The notes beneath the pieces are model-generated. The model did not search any database. It saw nothing but the letters and a program-made list of their open reading frames with translations, and was not told the DNA's origin. A DNA stretch of 51,094 bases from Aeropyrum sp. GTDB lineage: Archaea > Thermoproteota > Thermoprotei_A > Sulfolobales > Acidilobaceae. The translations under genes and the position numbers were made by a program. Positions 16,187 to 24,978 of the stretch are shown here, in pieces. Position 1 is the stretch's first letter, and each line of letters opens with the position of its first letter. The stretch is taken from NCBI GenBank assembly GCA_015523465.1, contig WAKF01000048.1, positions 1 through 51,094 of the forward strand, written 5' to 3'.

Positions 16187-16891
16187 ATGAATGATATCAT
16201 TCCTACCTATGACGTGTGGTGGAGCCTCTTCAAGCTATTCACCACAGTGGGTCTTGTCATAGCAGGCGGCGTAACCCTCTTCTATATATACACGCTATTC
16301 AGGTACAAGTCGGATACCACTCCAGAGGACGTTAGTCTTAGGGAAGCCGCTACGGGTATAAGGAGGATTCTAATAGAGACTAAGCCTAGAGGGGTTACGA
16401 GGGTAATATTACTTCTAACGGGAGTTGTAGTCTTCACTCTCATAGTGACTACTATAGACGAGACCATTTACCTCGAGTATACGCCCACCGAAGATGCCTT
16501 CCCCGTGTGGGTTACAGGTTTCCAGTTTGGCTGGGAGTTCGAGTATGAAGTTGACGGTGAGACTGTGAAGACTGTGGGCTACGTGGTACTCCCCGCCGAT
16601 ACCGTCATAGAGTTTAAGGTGACTAGCCGCGACGTCTTCCACACTTTTGGAGCGGCCGAGTTTAAAGTTAAGGTTGACGCGATCCCAGGGATCCTAAATA
16701 CCATGTGGACTAAAACGCCCCCAGAGCCGAGCGTCTTCACAGCTTACTGCTATGAACTATGTGGCGTGGGTCATAGCTTCATGACTGCTAAGGTAATAGT
16801 CGTTGATAAGGATGAATTCTTCCAAGCCTATAACGCTGGTCCCGAGAAGTTCAAGGCATACATTGAGGAGGTAGCTGCTAAGTATAGGTAG
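16187..16891 (+). CDS. Haem-copper oxidase subunit II (CuA-binding)
   Basis: This 234-residue protein delivers electrons from its donor to subunit I through the CuA centre. Two N-terminal transmembrane helices (about 15-38 and 70-95) precede an extracytoplasmic cupredoxin domain. CuA ligands are visible as His in DVFHTFGAAEF and the CYELCGVGHSFM cluster (two Cys, Glu carbonyl, His, Met). GFQFGWEFEY is the aromatic electron-entry region. I start at ATG 16187 behind GTGGGGGC. The upstream extension to TTG 16109 adds an unusual Cys/Gly/Arg-rich segment. No haem-c motif is present, so this is not a caa3-type fusion. The fused subunit I+III gene follows 10 bases downstream. Confidence 0.93.
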   Translation: MNDIIPTYDVWWSLFKLFTTVGLVIAGGVTLFYIYTLFRYKSDTTPEDVSLREAATGIRRILIETKPRGVTRVILLLTGVVVFTLIVTTIDETIYLEYTPTEDAFPVWVTGFQFGWEFEYEVDGETVKTVGYVVLPADTVIEFKVTSRDVFHTFGAAEFKVKVDAIPGILNTMWTKTPPEPSVFTAYCYELCGVGHSFMTAKVIVVDKDEFFQAYNAGPEKFKAYIEEVAAKYR

Positions 16892-16901
16892 CGGGGGGTG
16901 A

Positions 16902-19355
16902 ATGGTAGTGGTGAATACCCAGTTCTTAAGGGGATTTGGACGCTGGCTCCTCCACTGGCTAACCACCACTAACCACAAGGACATAGGGCTACTCTACCTT
17001 GTAACCAGCACGGGCTTCCTAATCGTAGCTGGAATCTTAGCACTCCTATTCAGGATACAGCTTGCCAGGCCCGAGGATCAATTCCTAGTCGGGAACGAAT
17101 ACTACCAGGCAGTCACAGTTCACGGGCTCATAATGCTACTGTGGTTCGCATCCCCCTTCGCCCTAGGCCTAGCCAACTACATAGTCCCCCTGCAGATAGG
17201 AGCCAGAGACCTAGCATTCCCGAGGCTAAACGCTCTCAGCTACTGGCTCTACCTACTAAGCGGTATCCTACTGATCATGGGGTTCTTCACCGAGGGCGGG
17301 GCTGTTAATGTAGGTTGGACCCTCTACGCTCCGCTCACGTCTAAAGAGTTCACTCCCAGCGTTGGCGTAGACCTAGCAGCTCTAGCTATATTCCTCCTCT
17401 CAGTTAGTATCACAGTAGGTACCATCAACTTCTTAGTAACAGTAGCCGCTATGAGAGCTCCTGGCATGAGCTGGATGAGGCTACCGATGTTCACGTGGAG
17501 CATAGTGTTCACCATGATATTAATGCTATGGGCCTTCCCGCCCCTTATGGTAGGCGCCGCCCTACTCTGGCTCGACAGGAACACGAGTATCGAGGTGCTG
17601 AGCAACCCTGCAGGCGGAGCCTTGCTATGGGATCACTTATTCTGGTTCTTCGGCCACCCAGAAGTCTATATACTGCTCTTCCCCGCCTTGGGCGCTATAG
17701 CTGATATAGTTGCCACGTTTAGCGGGAGGCCCATCTACGCGAAAAAGTATATTATAACGGCGTTTCTTATAGCCACCGCGCTAAGCTATCTTGTCTGGAT
17801 GCACCACATGTTCGTTACTGGCACTAACCTCTACACTAGGCTGTTCTTCAGCATAACCACTATATTCATCTCGATACCATTCGAGATGGCCACTATGTCA
17901 CTAATATTCACCATGTACAAGGGCACGATCAGGTTCACAGTGCCAATGATCCTAGCGGCGGCAGCGATCTTCCACTTCATACTAGGAGGGGCTACGGGAG
18001 TATATCTAGGCAGCATAGCCATAGACAAGAACCTAAGGGGCACTTACTGGGTCGTAGCCCACTTCCACTACATACTAGTGGGTACGATGCTACTCGGCCT
18101 TATGGCAGGGCTCTATTACTGGTTCCCCAAGATCACGGGTAGGATGTATAATAGGAGGCTAGGCATACTCCACATTATACTAGCAGTAATCGGAGTCAAC
18201 CTAACATTCTTCCCACAGTTCATAGCCTACGAGATGCCTAGGAGGTACTTCACCTACGACAATCCCGCATGGCTACTGCCTAACGAGCTTTCAACCATCG
18301 GGGCCTACATATTCGGTCTCTCCTTCATAGTATTCCTAGTCAACATGATATGGTCCGCTATCAGGGGCCCCAAGGCGCCTGAGAACCCCTGGGGAGCGTG
18401 GACTCTCGAGTGGTTCACTAAGAGCCCGCCACCGCCGGAGAACTTCGAGGGAGTCCCTGTCGTGAAGAACGACGGCACCGTAGTATTCGTCTCCGAGGAG
18501 GTTGTGGAGAAGTACGGGGCCGAGAAAGTAGTGTCAGGCGAGATCCCCGCAACAGCCCTTAGGGGTGGAGGCCACGCATCCAATGGTAACGGCCATAAAC
18601 ACCACTACACTATAGATCCCTTCCTAGTGGCGATTGCATCCTTCATACTACTAGCAGGCCTAGCGCTTAATAAAGTGCTACTGGTTGTCGGCGCAGCATT
18701 CCTCGTATTCACACTTATAAGGTGGGCCGCCAAGGACGTCTACAACAAGTTCTTCGAGCCCCTGCCACCTTACCACGAAACATGGCCTTTCAGCAGAGAC
18801 AAGATTAGAACCGCACTCTGGGTATTAGTAGCTAGCGAGGTCATGGTGTTCGGAAGCATATTCTCGGCCTACTTCTTCATAAGGTTCAACCCCGTCGGTA
18901 AGGTGCTCACAGAGGCATGGCCTCCAGGCTATCTCATACACGATGTAGGCGTTGGCCTGATAAACACGGTAGTGCTGTTCACGGGCACGCTACTCTACAG
19001 CCTCGGCTACATAGCCTTGAGAGCCGGGTTGAGGAATGCAGCCATAGCTGGGTTCATAGGAGCAGTATTCTTCAACGTGCTCTTCCTAGTTATCAAGTAC
19101 TTTGAGTGGGGAGAGCTATTCGCCCAGGGCTACGGGTTGGACCATAGTCTTGCTATGCAACTCTACTATATAACTACTGGTGCTCACGGGCTTCACGTCT
19201 TCATGGGGGTCTTGATGACCCTATACATACTCGCTAAGGTGTTTGCCAATACCATCAACGAGAGGAACATGAACGAGGCGCTAGCCGTAGGGATCTACTG
19301 GGGTATAGTAGAGATAGTGTGGGCCTTCGTATTCCCACTGTTCTACCTAGTCTAG
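16902..19355 (+). CDS. Haem-copper oxidase subunit I+III fusion
   Basis: An 817-residue fusion. The first part (about 1-560) is subunit I, with the haem-a His in TVHGLIMLLWF, the CuB/active-site motif FFGHPEVYIL (His ligand, Glu of the D-channel, crosslinked Tyr), the two CuB His in MHHMFVTG, and HFHYILVGT with the haem ligands. GHPEVY with glutamate marks an A1-type oxidase. The last part (about 600-817) is subunit III (LPPYHETWPFSRDKIRTALW, then helices ending HGLHVFMGV). An overlapping Gly/His-rich linker (HASNGNGHKHH) joins them. Aeropyrum has the same fusion. The family reduces O2 to water while pumping protons. The start ATG 16902 follows GGGGGGTGA. Confidence 0.95.
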   Translation: MVVVNTQFLRGFGRWLLHWLTTTNHKDIGLLYLVTSTGFLIVAGILALLFRIQLARPEDQFLVGNEYYQAVTVHGLIMLLWFASPFALGLANYIVPLQIGARDLAFPRLNALSYWLYLLSGILLIMGFFTEGGAVNVGWTLYAPLTSKEFTPSVGVDLAALAIFLLSVSITVGTINFLVTVAAMRAPGMSWMRLPMFTWSIVFTMILMLWAFPPLMVGAALLWLDRNTSIEVLSNPAGGALLWDHLFWFFGHPEVYILLFPALGAIADIVATFSGRPIYAKKYIITAFLIATALSYLVWMHHMFVTGTNLYTRLFFSITTIFISIPFEMATMSLIFTMYKGTIRFTVPMILAAAAIFHFILGGATGVYLGSIAIDKNLRGTYWVVAHFHYILVGTMLLGLMAGLYYWFPKITGRMYNRRLGILHIILAVIGVNLTFFPQFIAYEMPRRYFTYDNPAWLLPNELSTIGAYIFGLSFIVFLVNMIWSAIRGPKAPENPWGAWTLEWFTKSPPPPENFEGVPVVKNDGTVVFVSEEVVEKYGAEKVVSGEIPATALRGGGHASNGNGHKHHYTIDPFLVAIASFILLAGLALNKVLLVVGAAFLVFTLIRWAAKDVYNKFFEPLPPYHETWPFSRDKIRTALWVLVASEVMVFGSIFSAYFFIRFNPVGKVLTEAWPPGYLIHDVGVGLINTVVLFTGTLLYSLGYIALRAGLRNAAIAGFIGAVFFNVLFLVIKYFEWGELFAQGYGLDHSLAMQLYYITTGAHGLHVFMGVLMTLYILAKVFANTINERNMNEALAVGIYWGIVEIVWAFVFPLFYLV

Positions 19356-19373
19356 CGGGGGTGAATAGAGATA

Positions 19374-19682
19374 GTGAAGGCTGAAATCGCATTAAACACT
19401 CGTAACGTCGTGCTCTATGTAGGCGTTTGGGTAGTGCTAGTGGTATCCGCTATACTAGAGACCATAGTGATACTTGAAGGGATAGCGGTAAACCCGCTGG
19501 CATTCGTAACGTCAGTAGCTATATTCCAGGCAGCCCTCATAGCACTCTTCTTCCAGCACCTGAGGGAGGAGGGCTTCGCGATAAAGGGCATGACAATATC
19601 TGGTGGTGCACTCGTAGCAGTGCTCATTCTAGCAGCAGTTACCAGCGTGCTAACATGCACCCCCTACTTCCCTGCAGGGTAG
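19374..19682 (+). CDS. Oxidase subunit IV-like membrane protein
   Basis: A 102-residue protein with three hydrophobic segments (about 12-32, 39-60, 73-95) in the arrangement of prokaryotic cytochrome oxidase subunit IV (COX4_pro), including the FQHLREEGFAIKG loop, where that family has a conserved FxHL sequence. It lies 18 bases after the I+III gene, behind another GGGGGTGA, and starts at GTG 19374. Subunit IV is a small stabilising or assembly subunit; it binds no cofactor. Confidence 0.82.
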   Translation: MKAEIALNTRNVVLYVGVWVVLVVSAILETIVILEGIAVNPLAFVTSVAIFQAALIALFFQHLREEGFAIKGMTISGGALVAVLILAAVTSVLTCTPYFPAG

Positions 19683-19694
19683 GGGGTGACTTTA

Positions 19695-19802
19695 ATGAGC
19701 AGGTACGCCCTAACCGCTATAATACTCGGACTAGCTGTAACCCTAGCAGTCACGGGCTACATAGTGGCTAGGCTACTCGGCTATGCACCCCCACTTTTTT
19801 AA
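19695..19802 (+). CDS. 35-residue single-helix membrane peptide of the oxidase operon
   Basis: ATG 19695 opens a 35-codon frame ending TAA 19800-19802, preceded by the ribosome site GGGGGTGA (19683-19690) that also precedes the other oxidase genes. The product starts MSRYALTA and is one hydrophobic helix (about residues 5-27) followed by LLGYAPPLF. It begins 12 bases after the subunit IV stop. Size, operon position and shared ribosome site argue for a real small subunit or assembly peptide. I do not recognise it by sequence. GTG 19686 is a possible earlier start. Confidence 0.7.
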   Translation: MSRYALTAIILGLAVTLAVTGYIVARLLGYAPPLF

Positions 19803-19854
19803 CCTAACCATTATCTACCCTCCTCTTAAAACGGTTTATAGGGTGTAACCTAGC

Positions 19855-20619
19855 ATGTCCGAGTTCATAAAGAGTAAGTTCGGCGACGTTATTAAGGTTG
19901 TAGGTCCCTTCAAGTGGCCTGTAGCCGTGATCCTCCTCTTATTCATGATAGGCTACACTATAAACCTATACACAGCCCTTACCGGAGGGTATCCAAGGGC
20001 TGAGGACGAACAGTTAAAGGGGCTCGATAGGTATGTTGACATATACTATGTCAATTCGAAGCTATTCCCCTCAACCTACACTTCCACGAGCGGTCCTGTT
20101 AGAGTTCCCGTGGAAGGTGTGATAAACGTTATAGTCCCTCAATACGTGAGGTGTCCTGATATATGTCACATGGAAACCTATATGATGCTCTACGCCTCCG
20201 AAAGGCTAGCTGAGGATGGCCTCTTAGACAAGATTGTCTTCGTCACTATCGACGTGGATCCTTGGAGGGGTACTCTCGATGAGGCTAGAAGCTATATAGC
20301 CACTATGACAGAGAAGGCTAAGGCCAAGCCTAGGTGGATCTGGATCCTCGACTCTACTGATAAGATGGAGAGGCTCTACAAGCAGCTAGGCTTGGTAGTG
20401 CAATTTGATAAGGAGACGGAGTTGATAGTCCATACTGCAGGCTTTTACATAGTCACCGAGAAGGGAACGCTGCTCTATTACATTAGGATAACCGATGACG
20501 GCTGGAACAACCTCGATAGGGTGGGTGAAGCCCTCTACCTTGTATTGAAGATAGTGGCTGAGGGTGGTAGGCTACCCGCCGAGATACTAAATATCGGTCT
20601 CCCTGGAACAGGCGCTTGA
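19855..20619 (+). CDS. Sco/SenC-family copper chaperone, membrane-anchored
   Basis: A 254-residue protein with an N-terminal transmembrane anchor (about 19-40) and a thioredoxin-fold extracytoplasmic domain. The copper-binding CxxxC is RCPDICHME (about residues 101-109) and the third ligand His is in VHTAGFYIV (about 202-210). This is the full ligand set of Sco proteins that load copper into the CuA site of subunit II. An A-box (CTTAAAAC, about 19825-19832) lies 25 bases upstream of ATG 19855, so it may be transcribed separately as a leaderless mRNA as well as with the oxidase genes. The 3' end overlaps the convergent trmY by 33 bases. Confidence 0.87.
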   Translation: MSEFIKSKFGDVIKVVGPFKWPVAVILLLFMIGYTINLYTALTGGYPRAEDEQLKGLDRYVDIYYVNSKLFPSTYTSTSGPVRVPVEGVINVIVPQYVRCPDICHMETYMMLYASERLAEDGLLDKIVFVTIDVDPWRGTLDEARSYIATMTEKAKAKPRWIWILDSTDKMERLYKQLGLVVQFDKETELIVHTAGFYIVTEKGTLLYYIRITDDGWNNLDRVGEALYLVLKIVAEGGRLPAEILNIGLPGTGA

Positions 20620-21210
20620 GAGGCGGATCGCCTCTATGAAGGCTACAGCGTGCTCCGTATGATAGCTTACCGGGCCTAACGAGACCTCTAGGTCTGAGTA
20701 GGACCTCACAACCCTTTCCTCGCCCGGAGGTATATCTAAGTGCGAGCCCAGGACGAAGAGCGCCTTAGAGCATACCGTCTCCAAGGCCTTGCCCTCCATC
20801 ACATCCACCCCGCCCTCTCTCAGGTACACTATCCTGTGGCTTCTAGAGGCTAGGGATAGTACGTCCCTCAAGCCCACACCCCTAAAGACTTGGGGGCAAC
20901 CGGAACCCCCCGTGAGGGCTTTGAGATACCACTGAATGAACCCTCTCTCACCCCCCAGCCTAGCCCTACACCCAGAGTCAGCAACAACCGTTACCGGGGG
21001 CTCTGGAGGGCCTAGGAGCACAGCTACAGCTAAGGCCTTATCCTCTACTACAGCCTCGAAAGCCCGGGCGACTACATCAAGCCTCCCGCTAGGACCTGCA
21101 TAGCCCCTAAGTGGTATGTTGTCGGGGGAGGTCCTACCGGTGGGGGATACTATCAGGAAGGCTGCTGGGGAGGACCTAAGCGCTTCCCTGAGGCCCACCA
21201 TCCCTAACAC
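20587..21210 (-). CDS. trmY: tRNA (pseudouridine-54 N1)-methyltransferase TrmY
   Basis: This 207-residue SPOUT-class enzyme resembles archaeal TrmY, which methylates pseudouridine 54 in the T-loop of tRNAs. Family features visible are PSGRLDVVARAFEA near residue 42, ALFVLGSHLDIPPGEE (a form of the FVLGDHxGxxPEEE SAM-binding knot segment, with Ser for Asp) and VSLGPVSYHTEHAV. The C-terminal cysteine-serine stretch SSACSRETDI is non-conserved. The start is uncertain: ATG 21210 overlaps the upstream gene by 35 bases, and ATG 21201 is equally possible. Co-transcribed with the DHPS-like gene. Confidence 0.82.
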   Translation of the reverse strand: MLGMVGLREALRSSPAAFLIVSPTGRTSPDNIPLRGYAGPSGRLDVVARAFEAVVEDKALAVAVLLGPPEPPVTVVADSGCRARLGGERGFIQWYLKALTGGSGCPQVFRGVGLRDVLSLASRSHRIVYLREGGVDVMEGKALETVCSKALFVLGSHLDIPPGEERVVRSYSDLEVSLGPVSYHTEHAVAFIEAIRLSSACSRETDI

Positions 21211-22444
21211 CCAGGGCTTCGAGGTACATCCTCAGGCCCTCCCAGCTTAGGGTGCATGGGGTAGACCCTGCAGCACCCTCATTCTCCCTCTTACCCTTCC
21301 AGGGGAGCAGGTTGAAACCTAGGTCCTTCGGGGGGGTTCCTGTATGGAGGCTTATGGACGCCATGTCAGCCGCTAGCCTCGCCTCTAGGGTAGCCCACCT
21401 AGACTTCCAGCTCTCCTCCCCCACTAATAGCAGTGATGCTCCCGCCTCCCCCGCTAGCATCGTGAGGGCTGCTATTGAGCCCTGAGTGTCGGCGTCTAGC
21501 ATCTCGTACACGTTATTTAGGCCTAGCATTACCGGGCATCGTAGGTCCTTCCCCGCCATGAGTGTCGAGGCGAGGGCCACTAGAGGGCCTCTCGGGGCTC
21601 CCGGCCTGAGGACTACCGGGTCTACTATAGCGTTGACTCCGACCTCCAAGGCGCGCCTACAGGCTCCTTCCATCCACGATACTGTATCCCAGACGCCCAT
21701 ATCTATGGGGGACGGCGGGATGAGTACTATGCCGGCGTCGCTCGGCACCCAAGAAAGGTCTGGGGGGTTCTTGGGGTCTAGCTCCAGGCTCATTAGCAAG
21801 TCGGCACCAATACTGGCTAGAGTCCTAAGTAGGCTCCTATTAGCCGGGTCAACCCCTATGGGGGCTTTTACAGCGTCCTTCACTCTATCCAGAGCCCTTA
21901 GGAGACCTTCCTCCCCCGCCCCCAAGGCCCCCAGAACTACTATGTCGGCACCCTCAGCTAGCCTCCACGAAGCCTCCACCACCATATCAACCCCCCGGTT
22001 AACGTAGACTTCAGATGCTACTAGTATGGGGGGAGGCTTGAGGGGGACCCCGAGACCCCTGATGTTGAAGGCCCTCTCGTAGGACCTCCGGAGCCCCTGT
22101 AGGATCCTAGCGAAGACCCTGGCTACGGTGTCTGGGGGTAGGACCTTCTCCGCTGGAATGATAGGGCTGAGTCTTGAAGGCTCGACCTCCTCGAGGAGGT
22201 ACGGGAGAGTTAGGGGGGAGTAGGTTCCTTTAACCACCCTCGAGCCTTCAGGGTACTTGTATGGCGTTGAGCCGGGGACTATTACCATGCAGTCCCTGCA
22301 GGACCTTGCAAGCTCTAGGGGCTCCCTCTCCAAGTCGTAAACGACAGCAACCTCAACCTCGAAGCCCATGCCCTCAATCCTCTCAACAACATCCCGGGGC
22401 ACGCTACTAGGGGTTGCCAGTACAAGCCTCAAAGCTACCCCCAC
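21176..22444 (-). CDS. Dihydropteroate synthase-related protein (archaeal)
   Basis: A 422-residue protein matching the archaeal dihydropteroate-synthase-like family (TIGR00284 type) rather than true FolP. It has an N-terminal Rossmann-like domain (about 1-150) and a TIM-barrel pterin-binding-like domain (about 155-380), with VASEVYVNRG (a variant of the DHPS N-terminal motif), APIGVDPANRSLLRTL, NAIVDPVVL and VMLGLNNVYEMLDAD. Members are thought to act in archaeal pterin cofactor metabolism, but the reaction has not been settled to my knowledge. Its 3' end overlaps trmY, so the two form one unit. It is divergent from the acyl-CoA synthetase gene. Confidence 0.8.
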   Translation of the reverse strand: MGVALRLVLATPSSVPRDVVERIEGMGFEVEVAVVYDLEREPLELARSCRDCMVIVPGSTPYKYPEGSRVVKGTYSPLTLPYLLEEVEPSRLSPIIPAEKVLPPDTVARVFARILQGLRRSYERAFNIRGLGVPLKPPPILVASEVYVNRGVDMVVEASWRLAEGADIVVLGALGAGEEGLLRALDRVKDAVKAPIGVDPANRSLLRTLASIGADLLMSLELDPKNPPDLSWVPSDAGIVLIPPSPIDMGVWDTVSWMEGACRRALEVGVNAIVDPVVLRPGAPRGPLVALASTLMAGKDLRCPVMLGLNNVYEMLDADTQGSIAALTMLAGEAGASLLLVGEESWKSRWATLEARLAADMASISLHTGTPPKDLGFNLLPWKGKRENEGAAGSTPCTLSWEGLRMYLEALGVRDGGPQGSA

Positions 22445-22511
22445 AAACGTATCCTCAACCCGAGCTTATCACCCACCCACATGCACTATCTAACCCTGGA
22501 GGGCCCTAGTC

Positions 22512-24479
22512 TTGAAGGTCTGGGAGCCTCTTAGGGAGGTTGTAGAGAGGAGCAACGTTAAGAGGTTCATGGAGGAGCACGGCTTCGAGAAATACGAGGA
22601 TCTAGTTAGAAGGAGTACCGAGGATATAAGATGGTTTTGGGGAAACCTGCCATCGTGGCTCGGAGTGGAGTGGTTCCGGGAGCCGAGGGAGGTTCTAGAC
22701 CTCTCCCAGGGGCCTGAGTGGGCTAAGTGGTATCGTGGCGGCTTGCTAAACGCTGCGTACAACGTAGTCGACAGGATAGTCTCTATGGGACTCGGGGAGA
22801 GAGAGGCCTTCACCTGGGTTGGGGAGGATGGGGAGGCTAGGACCTACACCTACCTACAGCTCAAACACGAGGTTGACAGGCTGGCAAACTTATTCAGGGA
22901 GGACTACGGGCTCAAGCCTGGGGATGTGGTGGCCATCTACGCCCCCATGATGCCGGAGAGCATTGTAGCCATGCTAGCTGCAATGAAGATAGGGGTCATC
23001 GCAACCCCCATCTTCTCCGGCTTCGCCCCCCCAGCAGTGGCTGAGAGGCTCAGGCTAGGCGAGGCTAAGGTCCTAGTCACAGTTGACGGCTACTACCGAA
23101 GAGGGAGGCTGGTAAGGCTCAAGGAGCAGGCGGACGAGGCAGTGAAGCTTTCCGGCGGCGTAGTAGATCACGTGCTAGTCGTTAGGAGGGCGGGGATAGA
23201 CATCCCCTGGGTTGAAGGGAGGGATGAGTGGCTTGATAGAGCTGTAGCAGGTAAGAGGCCGCAGGCGGAGCCCGAGGAAGTAGACCCGGAGCACCCCGCC
23301 CTGCTACTCTTCACCTCTGGCACCACAGGGAGGCCTAAGGGTGCTGTGATAAGCCACGCCGGGGCCCTGCTACAGCCCGCTAAGGAGCACTACTTCAACC
23401 TAGACATCAAGCCTGGGTGGGAGGAGCCCGGGGATAGGCTATGGTGGATCACGGATATAGGCTGGATGATGGGGCCTTGGCAGGTAATGGGCTCCCAGTT
23501 CCTAGGGGCTAGCCACTTAATGGTTGAGGGGGCTATAGACTACCCGAGCAGGGGTAGGACCTGGGAGCTCATACAAAAGTATCGGGTGACGCACTTCGGC
23601 TTCGCAGCTACAGTCGCCAGGATGCTTAGGAGGATAGCGTCGGACCTGGTAGGCGAGTATGACTTATCCAGCATAAGGGCCTTCGGCAACACGGGAGAGC
23701 CGATCGACTATGCTACGTGGATGTGGGTAATGGGCGACGTGGGGGAGTGGAAGAGACCCTTGATAAACCTCAGCGGAGGCACCGAACTCTTCGGATGCAT
23801 ACTACTCCCGAGCCCAGTAGTACCTCTAAAGCCTACAACCCTCTGGGGCCCGGGGCTTGGCATGGATGCTGACGTGTTCGACGACGAGGGGAGGCCCGTG
23901 AGGGGGGTTCCCGGGTACCTGGTTGTGAAGAAGCCGGCTCCCAGCATGACACGGGGGCTGTGGAGGGAGCCTGAGAGGTACATTAAGACCTACTGGAGCC
24001 GGTTCCCCGGGGTCTGGTATCACGGAGACTATGCTCTGATAGACGAGGACGGGTTCTGGTACATACTGGGTAGGGCTGACGACGTGATAAAAGTTGCTGG
24101 TAAGAGGATCGGTAGTGCCGAGATAGAGTCGACCGTCACCCTACACCCCCAGGTAGCAGAGGCAGCCTGCATAGGGGTGCCACACGAGGTTAAGGGCGAG
24201 GTTATAGCGTGCTTCGTAGTAGCCCGGGGCGAGGTCGAGGAGGCCCGTCTAGCTGAGGAGGTTAAGAAGCTAGTGGCCGAGAGACTCGGTAAGCCCTTCA
24301 CCCCAGAATACGTGATCCTAGCCCCGGAGCTACCCAAGACTAGGAGCGGCAAGATAACGAGGAGAGTGATAAGAGACCTAATCTACGGGAGACAACCTGG
24401 AGAGCTGAGCGTGCTAGAGAACCCAGAGTCTATAGAGAAGATAAGGAAACTAGTGGAAGAGAAGCTGGGTAAGTCTTAG
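22512..24479 (+). CDS. AMP-forming acyl/acetyl-CoA synthetase
   Basis: A 655-residue member of the ANL superfamily. The adenylation P-loop LLFTSGTTGRPKGAVISH (about 264-281), the WWITDIGWMMGPW segment, NLSGGTELFG (A5), WYHGDYALIDEDGFWYILGRADDVIKVAGKRIG (seen as YHGDYALIDEDG then GRADDVIKVAGKRI, motifs A7-A8) and the C-terminal lysine region KTRSGKITRRVIRD (A10) are all present. An N-terminal ACAS-type extension (WFREPREVLDLSQG) supports acetyl-CoA synthetase or a short-chain acyl relative. The tryptophan that limits the acyl pocket in Acs cannot be placed with certainty. TTG start at 22512 behind GGAGGG. Confidence 0.9.
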   Translation: MKVWEPLREVVERSNVKRFMEEHGFEKYEDLVRRSTEDIRWFWGNLPSWLGVEWFREPREVLDLSQGPEWAKWYRGGLLNAAYNVVDRIVSMGLGEREAFTWVGEDGEARTYTYLQLKHEVDRLANLFREDYGLKPGDVVAIYAPMMPESIVAMLAAMKIGVIATPIFSGFAPPAVAERLRLGEAKVLVTVDGYYRRGRLVRLKEQADEAVKLSGGVVDHVLVVRRAGIDIPWVEGRDEWLDRAVAGKRPQAEPEEVDPEHPALLLFTSGTTGRPKGAVISHAGALLQPAKEHYFNLDIKPGWEEPGDRLWWITDIGWMMGPWQVMGSQFLGASHLMVEGAIDYPSRGRTWELIQKYRVTHFGFAATVARMLRRIASDLVGEYDLSSIRAFGNTGEPIDYATWMWVMGDVGEWKRPLINLSGGTELFGCILLPSPVVPLKPTTLWGPGLGMDADVFDDEGRPVRGVPGYLVVKKPAPSMTRGLWREPERYIKTYWSRFPGVWYHGDYALIDEDGFWYILGRADDVIKVAGKRIGSAEIESTVTLHPQVAEAACIGVPHEVKGEVIACFVVARGEVEEARLAEEVKKLVAERLGKPFTPEYVILAPELPKTRSGKITRRVIRDLIYGRQPGELSVLENPESIEKIRKLVEEKLGKS

Positions 24480-24544
24480 CAGTCTACACAGCTTTATTTA
24501 AGAGTAGCCGTTACACAACCTACCTAGTTGTTGAGGGTAGAGTC

Positions 24545-24970
24545 TTGCTGACATCCAGGATTGTTTTTGCAGGAATAATAGGTCTACTAGGCCTGCCACT
24601 CTACATAGCCTCGCTCTACAGCTACTACTGGGTCATAGCTATCCCGGAGGGCTCTGGCAACACGCTGAGGGCTGCGATGGGGTTTGGGATAGGCTTTGGA
24701 GCCGCCTTTATATCCTCGGTCCTCCTAGCCCTATCAGCCCTAATTTCGGGGTCTAAAGTATGTAGGGTATCCCTAGTCGTCCTTTGGATAGTGGGGGTTC
24801 TAGCCGCCGTAATTCTATCCTATGACGTGCTTCTAGGCCGTGAACCCGATATTTTAGAGAGGGGGTTTTCAGAGATCGTGAGGAACGTTTTATTCATTGA
24901 AACCCTAGTCCTCTCCAGCATCCCCTATACCCCCTTAATACTAGTCGTCTTATACGGGGCGAGGCGCTGA
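24545..24970 (+). CDS. Uncharacterised four-helix membrane protein
   Basis: A 141-residue protein with four hydrophobic segments (about 6-28, 45-68, 73-94, 112-136) and short loops, including a conserved-looking GIGFGAAF in helix 2. An A-box-like CTTTATTTAAG (about 24491-24501) lies upstream. I do not recognise the family. It ends 8 bases from the stop of the convergent DMT transporter. Confidence 0.6.
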   Translation: MLTSRIVFAGIIGLLGLPLYIASLYSYYWVIAIPEGSGNTLRAAMGFGIGFGAAFISSVLLALSALISGSKVCRVSLVVLWIVGVLAAVILSYDVLLGREPDILERGFSEIVRNVLFIETLVLSSIPYTPLILVVLYGARR

Positions 24971-24978
24971 GAAGTGCG

